DNA of 64,000 nt from Sindora glabra (lineage: Eukaryota; Streptophyta; Magnoliopsida; Fabales; Fabaceae): positions 32,386,027 to 32,450,026 of the forward strand of contig CM035233.1 in assembly GCA_020226215.1 (NCBI GenBank). The letters run 5' to 3'. This document shows positions 1 to 12,085 of the stretch, in pieces. A model generated the notes under the pieces. That model was not told the DNA's origin. It saw only the letters and a program-made list of their open reading frames with translations, and made no database searches. Numbering within the stretch: the stretch's first letter is position 1; each line of letters opens with the position of its first letter. The translations under genes and the position numbers were made by a program.

Positions 1-3000
1 TCAATAGCACCTTTTGAGTGATCAATATAAGAAAGTAAGTAAACCTCCTTGTGACTCTTAATCATCTTTATCTTTTTACAAGCTCAACTTTATTCTATCA
101 AGCTTTATCTTATCCTTTCACAAATATTAAATGGATTCAATTTTTGATTTATAATGGTTTTTAACATATCCCTTTATCCATTTCTCATTTGTTAACAAAT
201 TCACATCAATTATCACAATTTAATTTAATTTACAACACATATATAGGTAAACAATACTATGACTCATCATATAGCCTCACACTAGCTATTTATCATCATT
301 CAATTATATAATAATTATATTTTAGCACCAATGGACTCATTCTATTCCTCAACTTAAAAAAAAACAATTATTAGGTATACAAAGGTGATAGTTAACTATA
401 TACTTAATTATGCCTAACTCAGGAATAATTTCTCAAGGCATAGTTAATTATATAATCAACTATAGTTCTTCAAAAAGTAAAGGAATATCCTTGTAGGCAA
501 CTACAAACTCCATAGGAAAAATGGTACAAGTCAACTATATAGTTGAATGATCAAGAGTAATCTTAGTGGCTCATAATTGACTATACAGTTCTTAAAAGCA
601 ATGATTTACGTAGCTTAAAATTATTGTGATCTTTGATCATATTCATATTTCTTCATAAAATATTAATTCATTAAAAGCATATATGTCATCATTGTATGTT
701 GCTTTTCTACATTCATTAAAAGAAGCCTTTTTAAATCAAAATATTCATCAAATATGATTTACAAATAATAAATGATGAGTATAATAAGTTGGTTGATTTT
801 CCATTTATTTAATTTCTATTTACTCTTAGTGATACATTCTTTTATATTGAAGATTTTCATTTAGTTAAAAATTGGAATGGTGGAGAACTTATACTTAACA
901 ATAAAAATTAAATTTTTTGTACCTTTATTTGGCAAAAAGTAATGTAATATTAAATAATTGTAATTTGCAAATCTAAATGCATAGTTACATTAAATATAAT
1001 GAGATTTCAGCATTTTTATAATATTTTTATAATATAAAACTCATTTAATATATATATAATATTCAATTTGGATGAAAGTTAAATTTTAATCCATATATTG
1101 CTTCAACTTATATATACATATAACTTAGTTTCAAATGAGTAATACATATTATTTAATTTATATGTCCTCATTTACTTGAATTATTTTTTGTAAATAAGAA
1201 TTTTCAATATTTTTATAATTTAAATAAGATTTATATTTATTTTAATATTTATTAATTAAAAATTATAGATAACTGAATTATTAAACTTTGAAAGTCATTT
1301 GTAGATTTAAAATAGAGTAATTAGTGAGAATATAGAATTTAAAATTATTCTTTCTATAATTACAATTAGAAAATAATAAAAATAACTTATTTTCTGATTG
1401 GATTATTGTATATAATTTATTATTGAAAAATTTTAAAAGTATAATCAAATATATTTTTTTAAAATATAATTAATTAATTATTTAATTTAAAATCGTTAAT
1501 GGCGAGACTGTTAACTATTACACCATGCATAAAATGTTAATAATGTGAATGTCAAATAAACCAATTCTGACAATTTAAAAAGCATATTTGCGTTTCTGGT
1601 TGTATGGAATGGAGGAAAATAAAAATTGATAAATAAATAATTATAAAATTGGTTCCACTGACCCTATAAAGACGGGAATGCTCATTAACTATTCCACCGA
1701 CTTCTCGTGCAGAGCACTTAATTGATTATTTTACAGAAACATGTGAATAACCAATGCCACTATAGGGGTTTATATTTTACTTATTTAAATTATGAAAATT
1801 TAAATTTTATCTCTTGTAATTATATAAAATTTATATTTTACTCCTATCATTATAAATTAATAAAATTTATTAAAAAAATTATCATTATAATATTTTATTT
1901 ACTGATAATTAAAAATTATCATTATATTCATTAAATTCTTTTAAAAATTTTCACTTACTGACAATTTATAAGTTATTGCTAAGTAATTGAAAATAATAGC
2001 AATAGTTTATAACCGTCGTTAAGTGTCACAGAATTATTGTTAAGTATTACCACTGTTAACTTAATAATAATAAGGTAAAATAGAAGTTTTGTATAGTTTC
2101 AGAAAGTAAAATTTGACTTTCTATAATTTAAGGGAGTAAAATGTAATCACTCATAGTTAGTGGGAGTTATTTACATTTTTCTCCAATTTATAATTTTAGA
2201 TGTTGAATTTTAAATAGAATATTTATGTACTATTTATAAAAATAAATATTATTTATATTATAAAAATTATTTACAATGAAATAAAATTGAATGAATATTT
2301 ATTATTTCATAAAAAATTACTAATTAAGATTTTAATGATAGAATTCAAAATATAATACTTTTATTATTTATCAAATATATATTTTATAATGTGACATCAT
2401 GATAAATAATTTATTATTTTTATGATGCAAATATTATTATCATTGTATACTTTTTTTTTCATTTTATTTGTACATTATTTTGGTTGTACTAAACATTAAA
2501 AAGAGTGAAATAACCATTCCATTTGTATATATACTCCTCAAAATTATGAAATGCTCATCTATTTCATTTCATTCCGATCTGCATTCCATTTCATTTATCC
2601 ATTTTCATTCGATCCGAGCAAAGGAATCAATAACTACATAGTACGAAGTAAACTCAAGCCATATCAACCAAATTGTATTTTTTTTTTACCTTTGAAAAAA
2701 ATATTTTGCAAAGCAGGGTGGAGGGTTGTTTAGTTTAGGGGAACATTGCTTCCTTTGGAATTTTTTGAAATTATACGTAATTTCAATTTACAAAATAAAT
2801 TTATCCGTTTGGGCCTGCTAAAAAATGAAATAAATGTAATAGATAATATAATATGTGTAGTATCACTCTATTTTTCTCTTTTTAAAAAAATAAATAATAG
2901 AGAGATAATGTGAACCTAAAATTTACTCCCATATTTTTTCTTCTTCTTATTTACTAAAAATACATTAATCTAACTAAATTCGTATAATAATTAGATTTAA

Positions 3001-3610
3001 TGAATTTGAATTCGAATTCAATCAAATTTGAATAAGTAGATATTTAATTCAGGCTCGTGTATTAATTAATTATTTATCACATATAAAAAATTTAAGTAAT
3101 CTTCATACCCGAAAATATGTTTCCCCTCCACCCAGTACTTCGCCCCTAATTGAAGTGTTATTTTGGAAAATTTTCATGCATGCTATTACAAAATTTATTT
3201 ATTTATTTATTCATGCATTCTCTTCCAACTTTTGTGAATAATTTTCATACTTTCACAAATGAAGAATGGAATAAGGAGCATGGGAGCAAATGATCGTCAC
3301 TCCTAGGTCTGCTGCAGAAGAATGGAGGGCAATGTAAGTAAGGGGCTTAAACAGATTTAAGACCCACAGATTTAACGGATCGGTTTGTAAATTTTTATGA
3401 ATCAAATTTATTAAAAATAAATTCATAAAAAATTAGATTTAAACGGTTTTGATTCACACAAATTGAATTTGTACGAGTCATAAACTACCTAATAAGCTGA
3501 ATTCATTTATAAGATAAAATTTGTAAAGTTTGTGAAATTTTATATAGATCAGATCAATTAAAATTAGTCAAAATATGAATCTTAATTAACCGAATTTAAA
3601 AAGAAAATTG
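1..3610. other. AT-rich intergenic DNA, no gene seen
   Basis: No reading frame here resembles a known protein; the longest open frames are short runs in low-complexity AT-rich DNA. Positions 380-600 hold several short palindromic motifs of the type tagttaactat and tcaactatagtt, which also occur in the LTR and leader of the gypsy element at 20.5-22 kb. Positions 1740-2190 contain repeated 'ggggtttatattttac' and 'gggagttatttacattttt' motifs that recall degenerate MITE ends, but I could not pair the ends. Positions 2540-2620 carry a 'ttcatttcattccg'-type repeat, also MITE-like. Confidence 0.5.
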
Positions 3611-3619
3611 ATCCTTATA

Positions 3620-3850
3620 AATTTTAGCTTGCTCCTATCTGCAAAACCTGTTTGCCACCCCTAAATGCAAGGAATGCCATGTTTGAGGCTAATAGGATCT
3701 TAGTGATATGGACAGCAGAGTCCTCATTCCTGCCCCGTGGTGGACGTGCTGGGGTTGACATGTTGACTCTGACGTGGGGGACAGCAGTTACCATTGTCAT
3801 CTTCACGTGCCAAGGGAGTCAAATGAAACCCATGTGCCAAAGCCTAAAGT
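3620..3850. other. GC-richer island with promoter-like ACGT motifs
   Basis: This stretch is clearly richer in G and C than its surroundings. It carries a palindromic G-box (CACGTG, 3804-3809), a TGACGTGG motif (about 3769-3776), a second ACGT core at about 3743 and a TTGACT W-box-like motif near 3762. It is open in one plus frame (3652-3903) and one minus frame (3624-3806). Neither translation resembles a protein family I know, and no gene sits next to it. It could be an orphaned promoter, a conserved non-coding segment or a fragment of an unrecognised gene. Confidence 0.3.
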
Positions 3851-3914
3851 TTAGGGTTATTTTTTTCCCACTTAATGGATATAATAATACCGAGAGATCG
3901 TAATGCATTCTAAG

Positions 3915-4857
3915 GGTCTGGTTGTTTGGGTGGAAAACAGATTTTTGGAATTTGTTTTCCCACTTTTCTATATTTGGATGTTTAAAAAAGCTGATTAATA
4001 AAAAATTAAAATTCAGTAAAATTACATTAATTTTTTTGAAAAGCAACTTTAATTTAAAAAAAGGAATTTATTTATCTCATGCGGTCGCTTCTTGTCTCTC
4101 GCACTGGAAGCCATCCATCTCTACCTCTCGCCTTGTCTGCAACCCATCAAGGCAGACGGTGTGACTGCAACTTGGTACTATTTTAATCTTTTTTTTATTT
4201 CCTTTAATAAGAAGTATTAATTTTACATATCCACCTGATCTTTACATTTCGAATAATAATATTATAAAAACCTATTATTTTTTATGAATTAACCGACAGC
4301 CTGTGTAAATTTTTCTTGATCATGAAATTATTAGATTGTTTAGAAATAGTATTATTTGAGTACAATATTAAAAAAGTCATGCAATTTTTCATAATTTTTT
4401 ATTTTGAGTATAAAATCTTTATTTTTTTATAAAATTGTGTAAGTGTTAAGATATGAGTGTCACTTTTTTCTAATAGTCAAAATAATAATTTTGATCATGA
4501 AATTATATTGATAAAAATATGCTGTAATTTTTATAAAAAAATTCTTAAAGTTATTTTTTTAGGATGTAACCTTTTTTATTGATGAAAATATAAATATTTA
4601 TCTTCATATTTAATATAAGTAAATATAAAAATATATTTTCTTATAAATATATGTTTATTACAAAATTATTTTCATAAAATTGAATATATTTAATAAAATT
4701 TATTAGAAGAAATTGATTTTTCTTTGTCCACTAAACATCAAAAAATATTTTTTTCTTTATGTATCAAACAATAGAAAATCAATTCATTTTTTAAAAATAT
4801 ATTTTTTTAGAAAAGTATTTTTCAAAAATTTCATTTTTTCCCTAAACCAAACAGAAC
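3915..4857. mobile_element. MITE-like element with GGTCTG/GGTTCTG inverted ends
   Basis: The left end reads GGTCTGGTTGTTTGGG. The reverse complement of the right end reads GTTCTGTTTGGTTTAGGG, an imperfect terminal inverted repeat. Both ends are flanked by the same five bases, ctaag (3910-3914 and 4858-4862), a plausible target duplication. The interior is AT-rich with no transposase, so it would be non-autonomous. A GC-rich patch (about 4078-4165) breaks the AT-rich body and may be captured sequence. The superfamily is unclear: hAT elements would normally leave 8 bp. Confidence 0.45.
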
Positions 4858-4858
4858 C

Positions 4859-5675
4859 TAAGAGTAAATAAATATTTTTTATCTTATTACAAGAGAGACA
4901 AATTTAAAGGCATGCAAATGGTTTTATTTTCGGACGATTCATACGTCTTCTTTTAACTTTGAATTCATGAATTTATCACTTCAAGTGAAATAAGAACATT
5001 ATTTATTCATTGCAAGGGATTTTTCGTCTCATATAATTTTTGGCCTGGATCTTCACTAATTTCGCTGATTGTTTGAAAAAAACATGTGCTTATCTAATTT
5101 TACATAAATGTAAGTTTGTTTTGTAATGGTAGGATTTGCATATGATGTTATTGTTGTTTAATGAATCTACGTTTCATATTTAAAAATTATTTGTAATGCT
5201 CCGAAATGGCATGCTTTTTGGACTATCAATGAGTCCGACTAACTTTGAGCATTTTGAAATTTGAATTGACTTCTAAATGTAATTTATTTCGCTGTAAAGT
5301 ATTTTTTTGTAAGAAATATTATTTGTATATATATTAATGAAAATGTTATATACTAATTATATTAATGACTAAAAATAATATCTAAAATTTTAAAAATAAA
5401 TAAAAATAAATTTCTTTTTAAAATAGAAGTAATTTTTTTTAAAAATTTATATTTAATATTAGATAAGTAAAATATTTTTCTTATTTTAATATTTTATAAT
5501 TATATTTTATGTAAAATATTTTTGACAAAATAATATTATTGATTTAAATCAATAATATATAATCTAAATATTTTAGCCCATCTAATAAATAAATTGAGCT
5601 TGATCTACAAGAAGACTCCACACTTATGAATTATATTTGCATATATATTTGTTGTTTTAAATACATACCATTTAA
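4859..5675. other. AT-rich intergenic DNA, nothing recognised
   Basis: Low-complexity AT-rich sequence between the MITE-like element and the 5' LTR of the old copia element. No coding potential, RNA gene or repeat boundary could be supported. Confidence 0.5.
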
Positions 5676-6274
5676 TGTTGTACATTGAGTAATATTTTAA
5701 AAGACTAAGTCCATAAGTTTGACTTTAAGAAAAGGTTTATATGTGAGAGTTCTTTTTTATGTGAAGTGATAAGGAAAGAAAGTGGGCCCTGTGTGTAAAT
5801 AATACATGTGGTTAGGCCTAAGCCTGTTTTTTGCAAAACCAGATTTTAGTTCTGATAAAATTTAAAATGTTAACATATTTATTTGAATATTTATTCCGAA
5901 CAATTATTTAAACATTTATTTCCAATGGTTATTTGAATATTTATTTTTCAATAACTATATTTCCAACAATTATATTTTAATGGCTATATTTTCAATGGTT
6001 ATATTTCTCAACTTATAAATAGTATACTATTCCTCTCATTTTACACAACACATATATATCTACAATAACTTTCTCTAGAATATTCTTCTTCTACTTACTG
6101 AATTTCATTTTCTTGCTTCCTACATCCTATCCTAGTTATGCAATTTCAGGACAAGAGAGTTTGTTGAATCCTAAGGGAATTACCAATTCAAGCTTTGTAT
6201 AAGAGGCTCAGATAATTTCTTGAGGATAGTGATTTATATCACATCTTAGATTGCATATCCATATTTTACTAACA
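5676..6274 (+). repeat. 5' LTR of copia element C
   Basis: Begins TGTTGTACATTG and ends TTTTACTAACA, matching the 3' LTR at 10074-10661 along its length with many substitutions. It contains a TATA-like CTTATAAATAGT about 250 bp from its right end. Its U3 has degenerate tandem copies of a roughly 20-bp unit resembling TATATTTCCAATGGCTAT (about 5890-6010). No primer-binding site complementary to initiator methionine tRNA is recognisable directly after it. Confidence 0.85.
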
Positions 6275-7265
6275 ATCTTAAAGAATTATATCTCAAATGC
6301 AATCTTAAGGATAATGTTTCCATAGATAAGTTTTCAAAAATAATTTCTGATTCATTATGTTTACAAGTTATATAATGTAATTTCTCTAACCATTCTTTTC
6401 CTTTGTATGTGTTATTTGAGATTTAGAACATTATGATTCATCGTAGAACAACCATAACTCAATTTTCTTAATTATTTATGAATGACTCCATGTATATAAA
6501 TTGAAAGCTTTCAATGATCTTGAGCACTCCTAATGTGAGACTTATGAACTCAAGTAAGTAGGTACTCTACTCAATTTTTACTCTAACATTAAGATTTTTA
6601 TTGTTATTACCAGTTGATATATTAGTGCTATACATGTGCTATGCTATTGAATCTTGAATCGCAATTTAAAGGAAATGATAATGTATTTATTTATTTTTTA
6701 ATTTTTCTTTTAGGAGTTATATTATTTAAGAATTTGTTCTTATCAAGAAATATTTTTAATAAATATGTGAACAACATTATCCAGTAACTTGCTTGACAAT
6801 TTCTTATGTGACTTAAGATGTTTGGCTTTTATAATACACTATACAAGCGTGGGAAAAAAGAATAAAAGTAGCATTTTTTAGTAGTCTTTAATTTCATGCT
6901 TAACTTAAATTATTTGTGACAATTTACATTGATCTTTTGTGAGAGTTTACATTATATTTTTGAAGTTTGAAATAAATTTAAAATTTTTTTATCTAATGTT
7001 TATGGATTGCTTGAGAAGCTTTCATTAAGCTCCTAAATGAAATATTTATGGAGTTATAAACATTAACTAGTTAGCATTTTTGGATTTAATGAACCTTATT
7101 TTTCTAATTTTGAAAGTAAAGATATTTATGCATGACAAACAAGATTATATAAGCCCGTGTTAATATTTTTACTTATTATTTTATTCACTTAATGTATTTG
7201 AATGGGCTCTATCTTAATTTGATAAACATTTTAGCTAGTATTATTGATGTTTATAAATTCATTTT
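6275..7265 (+). other. Leader and lost gag region of copia element C
   Basis: Lies between the 5' LTR and the first recognisable pol remnant. No gag domain, zinc knuckle or protease could be read here in any frame. The sequence may be the untranslated leader plus a gag region decayed beyond recognition or deleted. Confidence 0.4.
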
Positions 7266-7269
7266 GTAT

Positions 7270-9425
7270 GTCACTTACAAATAGAATACCCCAATAATGA
7301 AATAGGAAAAATACTTTATGAATTATGGAAGGTTTATGCACTTAATTTATAATATTTGAAAATATAGAAGTGTCTAGCTAAAGTTTTATAGCCTAAACCC
7401 AAGAAAAGAAAAATAGGATTAAAAACTTCTGATTATATGTTTATGGGATATGCAAATAATAGTTCTATGATGTGCTTAACTGTAATGTATTAGTAAAGAT
7501 AAAGAATGTTGAGTTCTTTGACCATATTTATCCACTACATGGTAAAATTTCTCATACAACAAAGACCTTAAATGCACCTCTGACTAATTCAAAATTGACT
7601 AATGAAATTTTAAGAAAAAAATAAAAGATAAAGAAAAGAAAATTTTTTTGAAAATAATTTTAATGTTTATTATTGATAATGATTCTTAAACATACTTTGA
7701 AGCAAGACTTTTAAGAAAGCAATCAAAATAGAACTTGAATCAATTTTACAAAATCAAACTTGAAAGCTAGTTGACTTGCCTCTTGGAGTAAAGCTAATAG
7801 GTTGCAAATTGATTTTTTTAAATAAAAAAGAATATTTTTCTAATGGTTTAATTAAAAAATTTAAAGCTTAACTGGTTGTAGAAGATTTTACACAGAAACA
7901 AAATATTAATTACTTTAATACTTTTGCATAGTAACAAGGATTTCTTCAATTCATATTTTTTTGCTTTGACTTTTACTTTTAAATTAGTTATACATCAAAT
8001 GGATGTGAAAAACTACCTTTTGAATGGAGATTTAAAGGAAAAAAATTATACGGTGCAATATGAAGGATGTGAAGTCCTAAGATAAGAACAAAAAGTTTGT
8101 AAACTAAGAAAATTTTTGTATAGTCTAAAATAGGCCCCTAAACAATAGCATGAGAAATTTGAACAAACTTTTTTAGATAATATTTTTTCTTATGTTAAAG
8201 TGGATAAATGTATATATACAAAATGTGAAAACAATGAATATGTGATCATTAACTTATATGTGGATAATATTTTTATTTTTGGCACTAATTTTAGTACAAT
8301 GTTGCGACTAAAACTTAAATTTTTTATATGAAAGACATGGTTGAAACTAATGTTATATTAGGGATTAAAATCATAAGGAAAAATAGTGGCATTTTGTTAG
8401 TTTAACAACATTATGTATAAAAAAAAGTTTAAGAAATTTGGGTATCTAGAAGAAAAGCCTATTAGTTGAGAAATGACATAATTGTGGCAGTCATTGCTCA
8501 AGTTAGGAAACTATTATGTTTTCCATAAGCCAAAACATCATGCTACTCAATGTGGGAAAAAGGGTGAGAAATGACAATCCTTCAAAACATAAAGCAAATT
8601 TAGTTGGAGATGATAAAAATAATATAATTGTGGCGATCATTTCTTAAGTAAATATTATGACTAATGTGAAAGATTGGATTGTAGATCAAGGTGTTATGAG
8701 GCATATCTATACTAATAGAGAAGCCTTTACCTCTTACTTACCAACAGGAGATGGAGAAGATTTAGTTTATCTTGGAGATTAAAGAATTGTAAAGGTCCTT
8801 GGAAAAGGTAAGATATTTCTAAAACTCATATTTGGCAAGATCCTGACTTTAAGTGATGTTCTGTATGTGCCTAATTTTAAAGCAAATTTAATCTTTGTAT
8901 CTTTACAAGAAAAAAAAAGTTAGGATTAAAGTATATTTTGAATATGAGTAGAGCAATGAAATACCTAATTAATCATGATATTTTGTATAAGTGGATTTCC
9001 CACTATATTAAAAGGATATAGTGATGCTAATTATATCTCTAATTCATATAAGATAAAATCTACTGGTGGTAATATGTTCACCTTTAATGGTGGTGTAGTA
9101 GCTTGGAAATCATCTAAGTAAACAATTATAGCTAGATCTACCATAGAGTTAGAGTTTGTGAGATGGTTGGAAGTGAAGATAAGTGGATAAGAAATTTCTT
9201 ATCTAATATACCATTAGATATGAAATCAAAACCTTTGATATCTATACATTGTGATTGCCAATTGTTGATAGACATTACAAAGAATAAAACTTTCAATGAT
9301 AAAAAAATAACATATTAAATTGAGACATAATATTGTGAAGCAATTACTTAAAAATAGAATGATTTGGATAAATTATGTGAAGTTAGAAAGAAATTTAGTT
9401 GATCATTTGATGATACCCTAAGGTA
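7270..9425 (+). pseudogene. Degenerate copia pol with rearranged domain order
   Basis: Conceptual translation with frame changes gives, in order: integrase C-terminus (about 7285-7600: YELWK, then KPKKRKIGLKTSDYMFMGY); reverse transcriptase (about 7760-8430: IGCKLIF, KFKA, QKQNINYF, LYVDN); a zinc-knuckle/protease piece (about 8520-8960: ATQCGK, KDWIVD, RHIYTN, LSDVLYVPNFKANLI); RNase H (about 8985-9425: GYSDANY, VVAWKSSK, LRHNIVKQLLK). Functional copia polyproteins run gag, protease, integrase, reverse transcriptase, RNase H, so the protease piece is out of place. The reverse transcriptase catalytic YVDD reads YVDN (8255-8266), and stop codons interrupt every domain. It cannot encode an active enzyme. 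The lineage within copia is not assigned. Confidence 0.8.
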
Positions 9426-10073
9426 AAAAATAAATAATTAAAATATCAAGGGGAATAGGACTAATGCCATTTTAAGAAATTAACATTTATAGTAACCTAA
9501 ACTATGTGAATGGTAATCCCATAAAATAGGTACATATGGGTAATTACAAGTCAATGTTAATTTTAAAAGTACTAGAATTAATTTTATATGTTCCTTCTAT
9601 GGTGTATATGAATAGTACTTTAAAACTACAAATTATATGTGAGGAATGAGCTTAACACTTAATAAATTCCATCATCTTTATGGGTGGTGTATTTAATTAT
9701 AGTGTCCACTTGATGGATTCATCTATATGAGTGTGAAGTGGGGCCACTTCTATAAGATACTAGTAAAATCTCTAAAGCACTTATGAACTACCAAGCATGT
9801 GTATGGCATAATAGCAGAAAACTACATTGCATAAGAAAATGATTTGTAAATATGAATTGATTGATGAGACCATTATTTTACAATAAGAGATTATTGATTC
9901 ATAGAAACTAAATGTTTCACCAATAATTTGGAAATTGTCTCTCTCTTTCTAGATTTGATTCATAGCCTATAGAGACACCAAATCAATGATTTACATTTAT
10001 TTGAGAATCCAGCAAAAATTCTTTACCTATTTCTTTATTTTCTTTTATAAGTATTTTAAATTATGTGGGAGAT

Positions 10074-10661
10074 TGTTATACATTAAGTAGTATTTCAAAA
10101 GACTAAGTTTCATATCAAGTACGTTTAGCCTCGAGAAAAGGTTTATATATGAGACTTCTTTTTATGTAAAATCACAAGGAAAGAAAGTGACTCCTTGCAT
10201 GCAAATAATACATGAGGCTAGACTCAAGCCCATTTTTTGCAAAACTAAATTTTACTTCTAGTAAAATTTGAAATTTCAATGTATTTATTTTTTAATGGTT
10301 ATTTAAACATTTATTTCTAATGGCTAATTGAACATTTATTTTTCAATGGACATATTTCTAATGACTATATTTTCAACTGCTATTTTTAATAATTATATTT
10401 CTCAACCTATAAATAGTGTATCATTCCTCTCATTTTACACAACACATGCACACCTATATTAACCTCTAAAATATTCTTTTCTTACTTGTTAGGTTTTATT
10501 TTCTTTTCGCCTACATTCCTAGTTGTTCAATTTCAAGACATAAAGATTTGTTGAATATTGGAGAAATTATCGATTCAGGCACTGTACAAAAGGTTTGGAT
10601 AATTCTTTAAGGATAATAATTTATATCATACATCAAACTATACATTCATATTTTACTAACA
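10074..10661 (+). repeat. 3' LTR of copia element C
   Basis: Begins TGTTATACATTAAG directly after the purine-rich ATGTGGGAGAT and ends TTTTACTAACA. It aligns with the 5' LTR at 5676-6274 throughout, including the TATA-like CCTATAAATAGTG near 10411 and the tandem 'atttctaatggctaat' units. The differences are many, as expected of an old insertion. Confidence 0.85.
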
Positions 10662-10666
10662 CTTAA

Positions 10667-12085
10667 TTACATGATATATATGCACACAAAGCGTCGAACT
10701 GAAAATTACTACACAAAAATATTTTACAAATTGTATTATTATGTTTTTTTTTAAAAAATATTAAATAATCACGTAAGCTCCTGAGGTAATGAAGTTGAAA
10801 AATCAAGTCATTTATAAACGAGCTGTCAAATTACGCGAGAGCTAAAAAGTGAACAAGGCAAGATTGAATTGATTTTAACCCAGTTGGACTCCCTTATTGT
10901 CAATCTTGATTCTTATTCTTTTAATTCAAGTATCAAGAACTTTATCAAATTGTCAAATCGAAAAGAAGAGCTAATAGAAGATAGGAATAGATATCTTAGC
11001 AATATTATTGTATTGCAGAGAAAATCAATGTAATTTGTATAAGAAAAGGGAGCGATTCTACCATTTCACGATACTGTAAATAGAAATAATTAGAGGTCTG
11101 TTTGTTTGAATGAAAAATGCTTTTTATATGTATATAATTATAATATATTAAAATAATATATAATATGATATTTATTTAATATTAAATAAAGAAATATGAT
11201 AAAAATAATAATTTTAATATCGAAAAAGAAGTTACATTTTCTTACTCTCATAACTATTATCTTTTTTTAATAAAGACATACAAATAATCCGTGACCCCTT
11301 CGTTTTATATAAATAAAAGGGCTTTACAACGAAAAATATCTTTGACAGTGCAAATAAAACCAATATAAATCGAGATATTAGAAAAGGTTCTTGGGCTCCA
11401 ATTAAGCAGAGCACTGACTATATTACATTCGGATTATAATTGACTCCCGTAAGGCGGCCCTAACTCCATTGGCATTAACTACTTGTTATGATAAATAAAT
11501 CTATTAACTAACTTTTGGCTCGGTTTGTTTTCTCAAAAATATTTTATTTAAATAAAATCTCATTTGCTTCTATATAAGCAAAAGACTTCTATATCATTAT
11601 ATACATTTTGATTAAAAGAATTATAAATAATGTCATGATAATATAAAAAAGAATTTTATCTTCAAAATAATAGATAATACTTTCTGTTATGCTCCGAACA
11701 TGTAATATTAAATAAATAAAATATTTTATATTTTATAAACGTAAATAGGAATAAATGAGATTATTTTTACGAATCACATTTTCCGTCAAAACATAAAGTC
11801 TCTTCCAAAGAAAAGGAATATAATACTGGAAAAGGATGAAAGAAACTCTCCTAATTCAGCTAATTTGCGAGCTAAGGAGGAAAAAAAAAATGAACATTGC
11901 TTGCTTATTTTTAAATCCAGAACTCTGTTAAAGAACAACCTTCTTAGTTCTCACAGTTAATTTATATCCTGATCCCTTTCAGAATTCTCTCAAATTGTGA
12001 AAATGCACATATATAATTCAAATTTCATTCATAGTTTTGTCATGTAAAACACTCATTCTTCAACCTAAGCAAGGAGATATCTATT
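10667..12085. other. AT-rich intergenic DNA and glycosyltransferase 3' flank
   Basis: No coding sequence is recognised. Positions 11095-11115 carry a lone GGTCTGTTTGTTTG that resembles one end of a MITE, but no inverted partner is seen nearby. The last roughly 150 bases (about 11930-12085) are the likely 3' untranslated region of the minus-strand glycosyltransferase, which reads into this stretch. Its exact polyadenylation site cannot be placed from sequence. Confidence 0.45.

Larger units (their letters stand above)
5676..10661 (+). mobile_element. Old, degenerate Ty1/copia LTR retrotransposon (element C)
   Basis: Two diverged direct LTRs, each starting TGTT-TACATT and ending ACTAACA, flank an internal region with copia pol remnants. 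The five bases outside each LTR are tttaa (5671-5675) and cttaa (10662-10666), a target duplication with one mismatch. The 3' LTR is preceded by a purine-rich ATGTGGGAGAT. Inside are the integrase C-terminus, reverse transcriptase, a zinc-knuckle/protease piece and RNase H, all with stops. The order is not the normal copia order, because protease lies after reverse transcriptase. The degree of LTR divergence and the many stops make this a dead, old insertion. Confidence 0.85.

Noticed and set aside
6275..6300. Primer-binding site of copia element C
   Set aside because: The bases after the 5' LTR (atcttaaagaattata) do not resemble the initiator-tRNA-complementary site.
11095..11115. GGTCTGTTTGTTTG as the end of a second MITE
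   Set aside because: No inverted partner or target duplication could be found nearby.
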